The notes beneath the pieces were generated by a model. That model saw only the letters and a program-made list of their open reading frames with translations. It was not told the DNA's origin and did not search any database. From Actinomycetes bacterium (GTDB lineage Bacteria; Actinomycetota; Acidimicrobiia; Acidimicrobiales; Microtrichaceae), in assembly GCA_023423215.1 (NCBI GenBank), contig JAFAFZ010000044.1, positions 1 to 7,504 on the forward strand: 7,504 nt of DNA, in the 5' to 3' direction. Positions 1 through 5,858 of the stretch are shown here, in pieces. The translations under genes and the position numbers were made by a program. Position 1 is the stretch's first letter, and every line of letters starts with the position of its first letter.

Positions 1-17
1 CACCGCACCACAGCAAC

Positions 18-23
18 AGGGGG
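18..23 (+). promoter_or_regulatory. Ribosome binding site of the first gene
   Basis: AGGGGG lies 7 nt before the ATG at 31, a good Shine-Dalgarno match, and it supports that ATG as the start. The promoter of this gene or operon lies left of the window or is not recognisable in the 30 bases available. Confidence 0.7.
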
Positions 24-30
24 ACCCGAC

Positions 31-585
31 ATGACTGCCTACCCACGCGCCGAGCTCGAGGAGATGGTCGAGCGCTGGCTCCAGGCCAACAAGGACTGCG
101 AGGCCGCCGGCGACTGGAAGCCGCTCGCCGACATGTACACCGAGGACGCGACCTACGGCTGGAACTACGGGCCGCAGACCGACTTCATGGCGATCGGCCG
201 CGAGGAGATCCGCGAGCTGGCGCTCGGCGCGGAGATGGGCGGTCTGGACGGCTGGGAGTACCCCTACGAGGAGATCCTGATCGACGACCAGCAGGGCTTC
301 GTCGTCGGCTTCTGGCGCCAGGTCGCGGACGAGCAGCGTCCGGACGGGTCGACCTACGAGGTGCACGGCATCGGCGGGAGCTGGTTCCGCTACGCCGGCG
401 ACTTCCAGTGGAACTGGCAGCGCGACTGGTTCGACTTCGGCAACGCCGGCGCGCTCTTCCTCGAGATGATGCAGGCCGACAAGCTCTCCGAGGGCATGAC
501 CGCGCGCATGCACCGGTCGATGAGCGGTCCGCTGCCCGGCTACTACCCGGCCGGCACCTCGCCGGTGAAGCTCTGGGACCGTTGA
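31..585 (+). CDS. NTF2-fold / SnoaL-like protein, first visible gene of the operon
   Basis: This is a 184-residue soluble protein with no signal peptide or membrane segment. The N-terminal helix followed by the segment around residues 28-45 ([22 protein letters not shown]), and later the alternating aromatic strands ([25 protein letters not shown]), are typical of the NTF2-like/SnoaL cone fold. In that fold a hydrophobic pocket binds or isomerises small organic molecules. The protein is longer than the usual 120-150 residues because of a C-terminal tail of about 45 residues rich in Met, Gly and Pro. The start is supported by an AGGGGG ribosome site. Its stop codon overlaps the ATG of the aldehyde dehydrogenase by one base (TGATG), so the two genes are translationally coupled and probably act in one pathway. 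The fold assignment is from pattern recognition. Whether it is an enzyme (isomerase, dehydratase, epoxide-hydrolase-like) or a binding protein cannot be told. Confidence 0.85.
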   Translation: MTAYPRAELEEMVERWLQANKDCEAAGDWKPLADMYTEDATYGWNYGPQTDFMAIGREEIRELALGAEMGGLDGWEYPYEEILIDDQQGFVVGFWRQVADEQRPDGSTYEVHGIGGSWFRYAGDFQWNWQRDWFDFGNAGALFLEMMQADKLSEGMTARMHRSMSGPLPGYYPAGTSPVKLWDR

Positions 586-2066
586 TGGCGACGCTCGCGG
601 AGCTCGGACACGGGCTCGACGTCCAGCTGATCGACGGCAAGCTGGTGCCCGCCTCGGGTGGTGGCACCTTCACGACGTCGAACCCGGCCACCGAGGAAGT
701 GCTCGGCGTCGCCGCGGACGGCACCCCCGAGGACATGGACGCGGCGATCGCGGCCGCTCGTGTCGCGTTCGACGAGGGCTCGTGGGCGAACGACCCGGCC
801 TTCCGGGCGCGCTGCCTGCGCCAGCTCCGCGACGCGCTGCAGGCCCAGGGCGCCGAGCTCCGCGAGCTCACGACGGCCGAGGTCGGCGCACCGGCGTTCC
901 TCACCTCGGGCCCGCAGTTCGACGCACCGGTCGAGGACCTCGGCTGGTACGCCGACCTGCTCGATCGCTACGACGGCTGGGTCGAGGACCTGGGCGAGGC
1001 GTCGCCCGTCGGCGTGCGGAGCCAGCGCTGGCTGCACCGCGAGCCCGCCGGCGTCGTCGGCGCGATCACCCCGTGGAACTTCCCGCACCAGATCAACTTC
1101 GCGAAGCTCGGCCCTGCGCTCGCGGCCGGCTGCACGGTCGTGCTGAAGCCGGCGCCCGACACGCCGTGGTGCGCCGCCGCCGTCGCCCGCGTCGTCGCCG
1201 AGCAGACCGACATCCCCGCGGGCGTGCTGAACGTGGTGAACAGCTCGGACCACCACCTCGGCGCGCAGCTGGCGGGTGACCCCCGCGTGGACGTCGTGTC
1301 GTTCACCGGTTCGACGAACACGGGCCGGGCCGTCATGCGATCCGCCGCCGAGCACCTGACGAAGGTGTTCCTCGAGCTGGGCGGCAAGTCGGCGTTCGTG
1401 GTGCTCGACGACGCGGACGTCGCGTCGGCCGCGGGCATGGCGGGCTTCATGGCCAGCACCCACGCCGGTCAGGGCTGCGCCATCACGACCCGCCTGCTGG
1501 TGCCCCGCAGCCGCCACGACGAGGTCGTCGAGGCCGCAGCGGCGACGATGGCGTCGCTGGCGGCGGGCGACCCGAGCGAGCCCGGCACGATCTGCGGTCC
1601 GGTCATCTCGGCCCGCCAGCGCGAGCGCATCGAGGGCTACCTGCAGCTCGCACGCGACGAGGGCGGCACGTTCGCCTGCGGTGGGGGGCGTTCGCCGAAG
1701 TTCGAGCGCGGCTACTTCATCGACCCGACGCTGGTCGTCGGGCTCGACAACTCGTCGCGGGTCGCCCGGGAGGTGATCTTCGGCCCGGTGCTGACGGTCA
1801 TCCCCTACGACGACACCGACGACGCCGTGCGCATCGCCAACGACTCGCCGTACGGCCTGTCCGGCGCGATCTTCTCGGCCGACGAGGAGCGTGCGCTGGC
1901 GGTGGCGGCTCGCATCCGCACGGGCACTCTCGGCATCAACGGCGGCGTCTGGTACTCGGCGGACGTGCCCTTCGGCGGGTTCAAGCAGTCGGGCATCGGC
2001 CGTGAGATGGGCGTGCTCGGCTTCGAGGAGTACCTCGAGACGAAGGCGATCGCCGCGGCTCGCTGA
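585..2066 (+). CDS. NAD(P)-dependent aldehyde dehydrogenase (ALDH superfamily)
   Basis: This 493-residue protein has the full normal ALDH length and oxidises an aldehyde to its carboxylate using NAD(P)+. The expected landmarks are present: the PWNF motif with the oxyanion-hole Asn at residue 165, the cofactor-binding VLKPAP with Lys188, the FTGST turn, the general base Glu264 in LELGGKS, the catalytic Cys298 in GQGC, and the late [15 protein letters not shown] and [13 protein letters not shown] segments. It therefore looks catalytically intact. The start chosen is the ATG at 585, which shares its A with the TGA of the upstream gene. The frame stays open upstream to 408, but that part lies inside the NTF2-like gene. 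The ALDH is followed by 69 bp and then the SDR, which has its own ribosome site. The natural aldehyde is unknown; the neighbouring SDR could supply it from an alcohol (inference). Confidence 0.96.
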   Translation: MATLAELGHGLDVQLIDGKLVPASGGGTFTTSNPATEEVLGVAADGTPEDMDAAIAAARVAFDEGSWANDPAFRARCLRQLRDALQAQGAELRELTTAEVGAPAFLTSGPQFDAPVEDLGWYADLLDRYDGWVEDLGEASPVGVRSQRWLHREPAGVVGAITPWNFPHQINFAKLGPALAAGCTVVLKPAPDTPWCAAAVARVVAEQTDIPAGVLNVVNSSDHHLGAQLAGDPRVDVVSFTGSTNTGRAVMRSAAEHLTKVFLELGGKSAFVVLDDADVASAAGMAGFMASTHAGQGCAITTRLLVPRSRHDEVVEAAAATMASLAAGDPSEPGTICGPVISARQRERIEGYLQLARDEGGTFACGGGRSPKFERGYFIDPTLVVGLDNSSRVAREVIFGPVLTVIPYDDTDDAVRIANDSPYGLSGAIFSADEERALAVAARIRTGTLGINGGVWYSADVPFGGFKQSGIGREMGVLGFEEYLETKAIAAAR

Positions 2067-2135
2067 GCGCGGCGACACGAACGGCACGGCGCTCCGGCGT
2101 CGGACGCATCCACGACCGGACGACAGGGGGATCAC
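2067..2135 (+). other. 69-bp spacer between ALDH and SDR, with SDR ribosome site
   Basis: AGGGGG at 2125-2130 sits 5 nt before the ATG at 2136 and fixes the SDR start. No convincing -10/-35 pair or terminator is visible, so the spacer is most simply read as an internal gap in one operon. Confidence 0.55.
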
Positions 2136-2891
2136 ATGGGCGAGCGGTTCGCCGGCAAGGTCAGCATCGTCACCGGGTCCGCCGGTGGCATCGGCGAGGA
2201 GTACGCGCGGTCGCTGGCCGCCGACGGCGCGTCGGTCGTCGTGGCCGACATCGACGTCGAGCGTGCGACCAAGGTCGCCGAGGACATCGTGACGAGCGGG
2301 GGCCGGGCGATCGGCGTGCGCGTCGACGTCGCGGACCCCGACTCCACGCGCCAGATGGCCGCTGCGGCGATGGCCGAGTTCGGTCGCATCGACCACCTGG
2401 TCAACAACGCCGCGATCTTCGGCGGCATGGAGATCGACCTCCTGCTGACCGTCGACTGGAACTACTACCGCCGCTTCATGAGCGTGAACATGGACGGCGC
2501 GCTCCTGTGCATCCGGGCCTGCTGGGAGCACATGGCCGCCGGCGGCGGCGGGTCGATCGTGAACCAGTCCTCGACCGCGGCGTGGATGTACGCCAACTAC
2601 TACGGGCTGGCCAAGGCGGGCATCAACGGCCTGACGATCCAGCTCGCGCACGAGCTGGGCGGCTCGAACATCCGCATCAACGCCATCGCACCGGGGCCGA
2701 CCGACACCGAAGCGTCCCGCACGGTCGTGCCCGGCTCGATCATGGACGACATCGTGAAGGGCCTGGCGCTGAAGCGCCGGGGCACCCCCGCCGACATGGC
2801 GGGACTGGTCAGCTTCCTGCTCTCGGACGACGCGAGCTGGATCACCGGCCAGATCATCAACGTCGACGGCGGACAGGTGGTGCGGGCATGA
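2136..2891 (+). CDS. Short-chain dehydrogenase/reductase (classical SDR)
   Basis: This 251-residue protein has the standard classical SDR length. It carries the Rossmann glycine motif TGSAGGIG (residues 13-20), Asp38 at the end of the second strand (VVVADID), which favours NAD over NADP, the NNAA motif (90-93), and the catalytic Tyr156 and Lys160 in YGLAK. The Ser pair in NQSST (145-146) should supply the catalytic Ser. It lies 10-11 residues before Tyr rather than the usual 13, so the intervening loop is short. After [12 protein letters not shown] it ends with [11 protein letters not shown], the normal SDR C-terminus. It probably interconverts an alcohol and a ketone or aldehyde; the substrate is unknown. 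Its stop overlaps the next small ORF by ATGA, inside the first copy of a tandem repeat. Confidence 0.95.
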   Translation: MGERFAGKVSIVTGSAGGIGEEYARSLAADGASVVVADIDVERATKVAEDIVTSGGRAIGVRVDVADPDSTRQMAAAAMAEFGRIDHLVNNAAIFGGMEIDLLLTVDWNYYRRFMSVNMDGALLCIRACWEHMAAGGGGSIVNQSSTAAWMYANYYGLAKAGINGLTIQLAHELGGSNIRINAIAPGPTDTEASRTVVPGSIMDDIVKGLALKRRGTPADMAGLVSFLLSDDASWITGQIINVDGGQVVRA

Positions 2892-3014
2892 GCGGCGAGC
2901 GGTGCATGGTGGCGCACGAGGTGACCACGGAGACGGGTGCGGGCATGAGCGGCGAGCGGTGCATGGTGGCGCGCGAGGTGACCACGGAACTGCAGGTGCG
3001 GGCATGAGCGGCGA
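2879..3014 (+). repeat. Imperfect tandem repeat, 57/59-bp unit, about 2.3 copies, spanning a gene junction
   Basis: Copy 1 is 2879-2935 (57 bp), copy 2 is 2936-2994 (59 bp), and a 20-bp partial copy is 2995-3014. The first 53 positions of copies 1 and 2 differ at one base only (A in copy 1, G in copy 2, at unit position 38), after which the tails diverge. Each copy begins GGTGCGGGCATGAGCGGCGA, so each carries an ATGA overlap with GGTG-type ribosome-site bases just upstream. The first ATGA ends the SDR and the last starts the oxidoreductase. The near identity suggests a recent duplication of a stop/start junction. There are too few copies, with no spacers, for CRISPR. Confidence 0.93.
2888..3007 (+). 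CDS. Possible 39-residue mini-ORF, coupled by ATGA on both sides
   Basis: This ORF encodes 39 residues made of two near-identical blocks, [15 protein letters not shown] and [15 protein letters not shown], joined by TGAG and ending LQVRA. Its ATG overlaps the SDR stop (2888-2891) and its stop overlaps the ATG of the next dehydrogenase (3004-3007), both as ATGA. Third codon positions are G or C in 36 of 39 codons against 21 of 39 at second positions, the pattern of genuine coding DNA in this genome. The start MSGERC resembles the start of the downstream protein (MSGDRR), and the end QVRA resembles the SDR end QVVRA, so it may have arisen by duplication of the junction itself. No known domain is recognised. 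It may be a real peptide with one Cys per block, a coupling device, or a by-product of the repeat. Confidence 0.4.
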   Translation: MSGERCMVAHEVTTETGAGMSGERCMVAREVTTELQVRA

Positions 3015-3894
3015 TCGCCGGGCGGTCGGGTTCATCGGCTTGGGCAACATCGGCGCGCCGATGGCGAAGCGGCTGCGGAAGTGGCCCGGCGGGCTCGTCG
3101 TGTTCGACGTGTTCCCCGACGCGATGGAGCCCTTCACCTCGCGCGGCGTCACCGGGGCGTCGAGCGGTGCCGAGGTCGCCTCGCTCGCGTCGGTCATCTG
3201 CGTGATGGTGCAGAACGCCGAGCAGGTGCGTGCGGTGCTCGAGGGGCCCGACGGCATCCTGGCCACCGCGGCGCCCGGCACGGTGGTCGCGGTGCACTCG
3301 ACGATCAGCGCCGAGGCCGCGGTCGAGCTGGCCGAGCTGGCCGCGACGGCCGACGTCGAGCTGGTCGACGCGCCGGTCAGCGGCGGTGCGATCGGTGCGC
3401 ACGAGGGCACGCTCGCGGTCATGGTGGGCGGGTCCGAGGAGGCGGCCGAGCGCTGCGCCCGGGTGTTCGAGCACTTCGCGGGCCTGGTCGAGCACATGGG
3501 TCCGATCGGTGCGGGCACCCGCACGAAGGTGGCCCGCAACCTGATCACCTTCGCGAGCTTCGCCGTCGTCGGCGAGGCGCAGCGGCTGGCCGAGGCGGCG
3601 GGGCTGGACCTGGCGAAGCTGGGCGACGTCGTGCGCCACTCCGACCGGATCACCGGTGGGCCGGGCGCGATCATGCTGCGCCCCACGGCGGGCGAGATGG
3701 CCCAGGACGACGGCCTGCGCAGCATCTTCGGGCACACCCGCACGCTCGGCTCGAAGGACCTCGAGCTGGCGGTGCAGATGGCGGACGAGCTCGGCGTCGA
3801 CGCGCCGTTCGCTCGACTCGCGGCCAGTACGCTGCCGGCCGCGCTCGGCCTCGAGCCGTACCCGTCGCCCGGACCCGACGGCGGGGATCGCTGA
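3004..3894 (+). CDS. NAD(P)-dependent oxidoreductase of the 3-hydroxyisobutyrate dehydrogenase (beta-hydroxyacid dehydrogenase) family
   Basis: This 296-residue protein has the usual length for the family that includes 3-hydroxyisobutyrate, tartronate-semialdehyde and related beta-hydroxyacid dehydrogenases. The N-terminal Rossmann motif is [13 protein letters not shown], with glycines 12, 14 and 17. The substrate-side signature DAPVSGG lies at 122-128. The catalytic Lys175 with Asn179 lies in [11 protein letters not shown], in the family's G-x-G-x3-K-x3-N arrangement. The all-alpha C-terminal domain follows, with a short tail. Family members reversibly oxidise a beta-hydroxyacid to a semialdehyde, though some act as imine or other carbonyl reductases. 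The ATG at 3004 is chosen because it begins just before the Rossmann strand. An in-frame ATG at 2902 would add 34 low-complexity residues encoded by the repeat. The stop is 1 nt from the GTG of the next gene. Confidence 0.93.
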   Translation: MSGDRRAVGFIGLGNIGAPMAKRLRKWPGGLVVFDVFPDAMEPFTSRGVTGASSGAEVASLASVICVMVQNAEQVRAVLEGPDGILATAAPGTVVAVHSTISAEAAVELAELAATADVELVDAPVSGGAIGAHEGTLAVMVGGSEEAAERCARVFEHFAGLVEHMGPIGAGTRTKVARNLITFASFAVVGEAQRLAEAAGLDLAKLGDVVRHSDRITGGPGAIMLRPTAGEMAQDDGLRSIFGHTRTLGSKDLELAVQMADELGVDAPFARLAASTLPAALGLEPYPSPGPDGGDR

Positions 3895-3895
3895 G

Positions 3896-5218
3896 GTGGC
3901 CGCCTCCGCCAGGGCCGTCCCGCACGATCGCCTGATCCGCCGGGTCGAGGACCTGACGCACGACGAGCTCGCGGTGCTCGGTCGCGAGTACCTGCTCGCC
4001 GGCCAGCTCATGGACCGCTCGGGCATGCCGCACCTGATCAGCGCCTACGGGCGAGAGGTGATGGGCGACATCGCGATCGACGAGTGGATGGGCGCGAGCC
4101 CGATCTACACGCGTCGCATGCAGCGCCTGCTCGGCTTCGCGCGCGGCGACGTCGAGACGATCTTCAAGGGCATGCAGTTCGACATCGGCGCGCCCCCGGA
4201 GTTCATGGACTTCCGCTACCTGGTGATCGACGGGACGCACGGCGAGTTCTGGCTGGACCACTGCGGCGCGCTGATGGACGTCGAGCCGATGGGCGACGAG
4301 TACGTCACCACGATGTGCCACGCCATCGAGGACCCGACGTTCGACGCGACCGCGACGGCGACGAGCTACTACGCGCGCATGCGGCCGATCCACCGACCGC
4401 CGCGCACGCCGGCGGACCGCCACCCCCACTGCCACTGGACGGTCGAGATCGACGAGGCCTTCGGCGCGCTGCCGGACCCCGAACCCGCCGGCCACATCGG
4501 CGCGACCTTGCTCGCCTCGCTCGAGCTGGACCCGATCGGCGCCGGTGCGACCGACGCCGAGCTGCGCGACGGCTGGGGGGACTACACCGCACCGATCGAT
4601 CCGGACCTGCAGCTCGAGCAGTTCTCGACCGCCGCGCTGCGTGCGCTGGTGGACGAGGTGTGCGTGCAGCAGCACCTGCTGGTCATGTCGTTCCTGTTCG
4701 CGATCGAGCGTCGCTACTCCACCGAGGATGCCGTCGACATCGGCGCGAAGCAGTTCACCGGCATCGCGGGGCTGACCGCCGAGCGGCTGCGCGCCGCGTT
4801 CGACCTGGGTGGTGACCTGGCCGGCATCGCGCAGGTGCTCGAGCTGCACCCGGCGTTCCGCCCCCGGGCCTACGTCGACTTCCGCCTCGAGCTGTCCGGG
4901 GACGGCGACGACACGTCCCTGACGCTGCACCTCGGGCGCTGCACGGCACTGGAGGAGACCGCCCGCGACTCGTGGATCACGATCCTGGCGGACGGCCACG
5001 ACGGCGCGCTCCAGGCGGCGGTCCAGGCGATCGATCCGGGCGCCCGCGTCGAGCAGGTCGAGCGCGTCGGCGACGACGTCTCGACCTGGCGCGTCACGCT
5101 CGGCCACGAGCCGGCGAAGGAGTCGTCCGAGGTCGCGCTGACGCGGTTCAGCACCGGCTCGGACTTCGCCTTCGTCGCCACCCCGGTCACGCTGGCGGCC
5201 CGCACGGCTGCTCGCTGA
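3896..5218 (+). CDS. Conserved-looking protein of unknown function with Cys/His motifs and possible internal duplication
   Basis: This gene encodes 440 residues if it starts at the GTG at 3896, which lies 1 nt after the upstream stop and behind GGGG at 3883-3886. The next Met (ATG at 4010) would cut into what looks like conserved helix. The protein is not recognised with certainty. The N-terminal half is helical up to about residue 100. It then has a strand region DFRYLVIDG (from D105), followed by LDHCGAL (His122, Cys123), [10 protein letters not shown] (Cys141, His142, Glu145, Asp146), RPIHRPPR (His166) and HPHCHW (His178, Cys179, His180). This spacing recalls cysteine hydrolase-like or metal-binding domains, such as the aminothiazoline-carboxylate hydrolase type, but that is a weak analogy from memory. 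The C-terminal half partly repeats the layout (VDFR at 327-330, Cys349 in GRCTAL) without the His cluster. There is no signal peptide; the hydrophobic stretch [10 protein letters not shown] is probably a buried helix. Gene order suggests a role in the same catabolic route. Confidence 0.85.
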   Translation: MAASARAVPHDRLIRRVEDLTHDELAVLGREYLLAGQLMDRSGMPHLISAYGREVMGDIAIDEWMGASPIYTRRMQRLLGFARGDVETIFKGMQFDIGAPPEFMDFRYLVIDGTHGEFWLDHCGALMDVEPMGDEYVTTMCHAIEDPTFDATATATSYYARMRPIHRPPRTPADRHPHCHWTVEIDEAFGALPDPEPAGHIGATLLASLELDPIGAGATDAELRDGWGDYTAPIDPDLQLEQFSTAALRALVDEVCVQQHLLVMSFLFAIERRYSTEDAVDIGAKQFTGIAGLTAERLRAAFDLGGDLAGIAQVLELHPAFRPRAYVDFRLELSGDGDDTSLTLHLGRCTALEETARDSWITILADGHDGALQAAVQAIDPGARVEQVERVGDDVSTWRVTLGHEPAKESSEVALTRFSTGSDFAFVATPVTLAARTAAR

Positions 5219-5233
5219 GCGGCGAGCGATCCA

Positions 5234-5251
5234 CCTCAACGTTGGTTGAGG
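5234..5251 (+). promoter_or_regulatory. SoxR operator (SoxR box) upstream of soxR
   Basis: CCTCAACGTTGGTTGAGG is a perfect dyad. With flanking A5233 and T5252 it becomes two 8-bp arms (ACCTCAAC/GTTGAGGT) around GTTG. Its CCTCAA-N6-TTGAGG form is the known SoxR binding consensus, as in the enterobacterial soxS operator. It lies 22 bp before the soxR ATG and 10 bp before the proposed -10 element, and it covers the -35 region. The location predicts binding by the adjacent SoxR and autoregulation. No other CCTCAA-N6-TTGAGG site was seen in the window. Confidence 0.93.
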
Positions 5252-5261
5252 TCGGTGACGG

Positions 5262-5267
5262 TAGGGT
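5262..5267 (+). promoter_or_regulatory. Candidate -10 element of soxR, leaderless or near-leaderless
   Basis: TAGGGT fits the actinobacterial TAnnnT -10 pattern and ends 6 nt before the soxR ATG, so transcription would begin at or beside the start codon. No consensus -35 exists 17 nt upstream, because that position falls inside the SoxR box. The alternative reading is that the overlapping GGGTG (5264-5268) acts as a weak ribosome site of a longer transcript. Confidence 0.5.
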
Positions 5268-5273
5268 GACGCC

Positions 5274-5792
5274 ATGGCGAGCACCCCACCCGAGTTGACC
5301 GAGCTCACGGTCGGCCAGCTGGCTGAGCGCAGTGGCGTGGCGGTGTCCGCGCTGCACTTCTACGAGCGCAAGGGCCTGATCCACAGCACGCGCACCGAGG
5401 GCAACCAGCGGCGCTTCCATCGGGACGAGCTGCGACGTGTCGCGTTCATCCGGGTGTCGCAACGCGTCGGCATCTCGCTCGAGGAGATCGGCCACGCGCT
5501 CGCGACGTTGCCCGACGAGCGTGTGCCCACGCCGAAGGACTGGGCCCGCCTATCGAGGACCTGGCGCGACGACCTGGACGACCGCATCGAGCAGCTCCAG
5601 CACCTGCGCGACGACCTGACCGGGTGCATCGGCTGCGGTTGCCTCTCGATGGAGGTCTGCAAGCTGGCCAACCCGATGGACGTGCTGGGCGACTCCGGGT
5701 CCGGTGCCCGTCGCTTCGTCAGCCGTCGCCAGCGCGAGCGGGAGTCGCAGGCCGTCGAGCTGGTCGACGACGGCTCCGGCGTCTGCACCTGA
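5274..5792 (+). CDS. soxR: Redox-sensitive MerR-family transcriptional regulator SoxR
   Basis: This 172-residue regulator senses redox-cycling compounds or superoxide-linked stress through a [2Fe-2S] cluster and controls promoters containing a SoxR box. The N-terminal winged helix-turn-helix reads TVGQLAERSGVAVSALHFYE, then the wing (KGLI, GNQRRFHRDELRRVAFIRVSQRVGI), very close to enterobacterial SoxR. The dimerisation helix (about residues 75-115) includes W-x2-L and WRDDLDDRI. The cluster loop CIGCGCLSMEVC supplies Cys118, Cys121, Cys123 and Cys129 in the diagnostic C-x2-C-x-C-x5-C spacing, followed by NPMDVLGDSGSGARR. About 20 extra charged residues follow the normal SoxR end, with another Cys at 171. 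The ATG at 5274 gives the normal N-terminal length. In actinobacteria SoxR usually controls oxidoreductase and transport genes directly, without SoxS (general knowledge). Here the only visible target is its own promoter. It lies 55 bp after the catabolic operon and may be transcribed separately. Confidence 0.97.
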   Translation: MASTPPELTELTVGQLAERSGVAVSALHFYERKGLIHSTRTEGNQRRFHRDELRRVAFIRVSQRVGISLEEIGHALATLPDERVPTPKDWARLSRTWRDDLDDRIEQLQHLRDDLTGCIGCGCLSMEVCKLANPMDVLGDSGSGARRFVSRRQRERESQAVELVDDGSGVCT

Positions 5793-5805
5793 GCCCGCTC
5801 CTCGA

Positions 5806-5858
5806 CGCTCGCCCGCAGCTCTGAGGACCAGGCGCGAGCGGACGCGCGGCGCCCTCAG
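5806..5858. terminator. Possible bidirectional terminator between convergent genes
   Basis: Two alternative hairpins lie between the soxR stop and the converging lipoprotein gene. One pairs CGCTCGC (5806-5812) with GCGAGCG (5834-5840). The other is an interrupted stem: CTGAG (5821-5825) and GGCGC (5831-5835) with GCGCC (5849-5853) and CTCAG (5854-5858), which runs into the lipoprotein stop codon. Neither has a T tract, so this is only a plausible structure based on position and dyad symmetry. Confidence 0.3.

Noticed and set aside
408..584. An earlier start for the aldehyde dehydrogenase
   Set aside because: The extra 59 residues are Arg-rich out-of-frame translation of the NTF2-like gene. 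The TGATG at 583-587 gives a normal ALDH N-terminus.
2902..3003. An earlier ATG start for the beta-hydroxyacid dehydrogenase family gene
   Set aside because: It would add 34 Gly/His/Arg-rich residues from the repeat ahead of a Rossmann fold that normally starts near the N-terminus. The ATG at 3004 fits the family length.
2879..3014. A CRISPR array or satellite
   Set aside because: Only 2.3 contiguous copies exist, with no unique spacers, no nearby cas genes and coding function at both edges.
543..3743. A 1066-codon open frame on the minus strand
   Set aside because: It lies antisense to three intact, motif-bearing enzymes. Its translation is Arg/Ala/Asp/Val-rich with no domains, a known artefact of GC-rich antisense frames.
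2857..4026. A 389-codon minus-strand frame containing repeated peptide blocks over the tandem repeat
   Set aside because: The repeated peptides are only the tandem DNA repeat read backwards. The rest is antisense to the beta-hydroxyacid dehydrogenase family gene.
3671..5308. A 545-codon open frame on the minus strand
   Set aside because: It is antisense to the 440-residue protein and crosses the SoxR box. The composition is low-complexity Arg/Val/Asp/Gln and no domain is visible.
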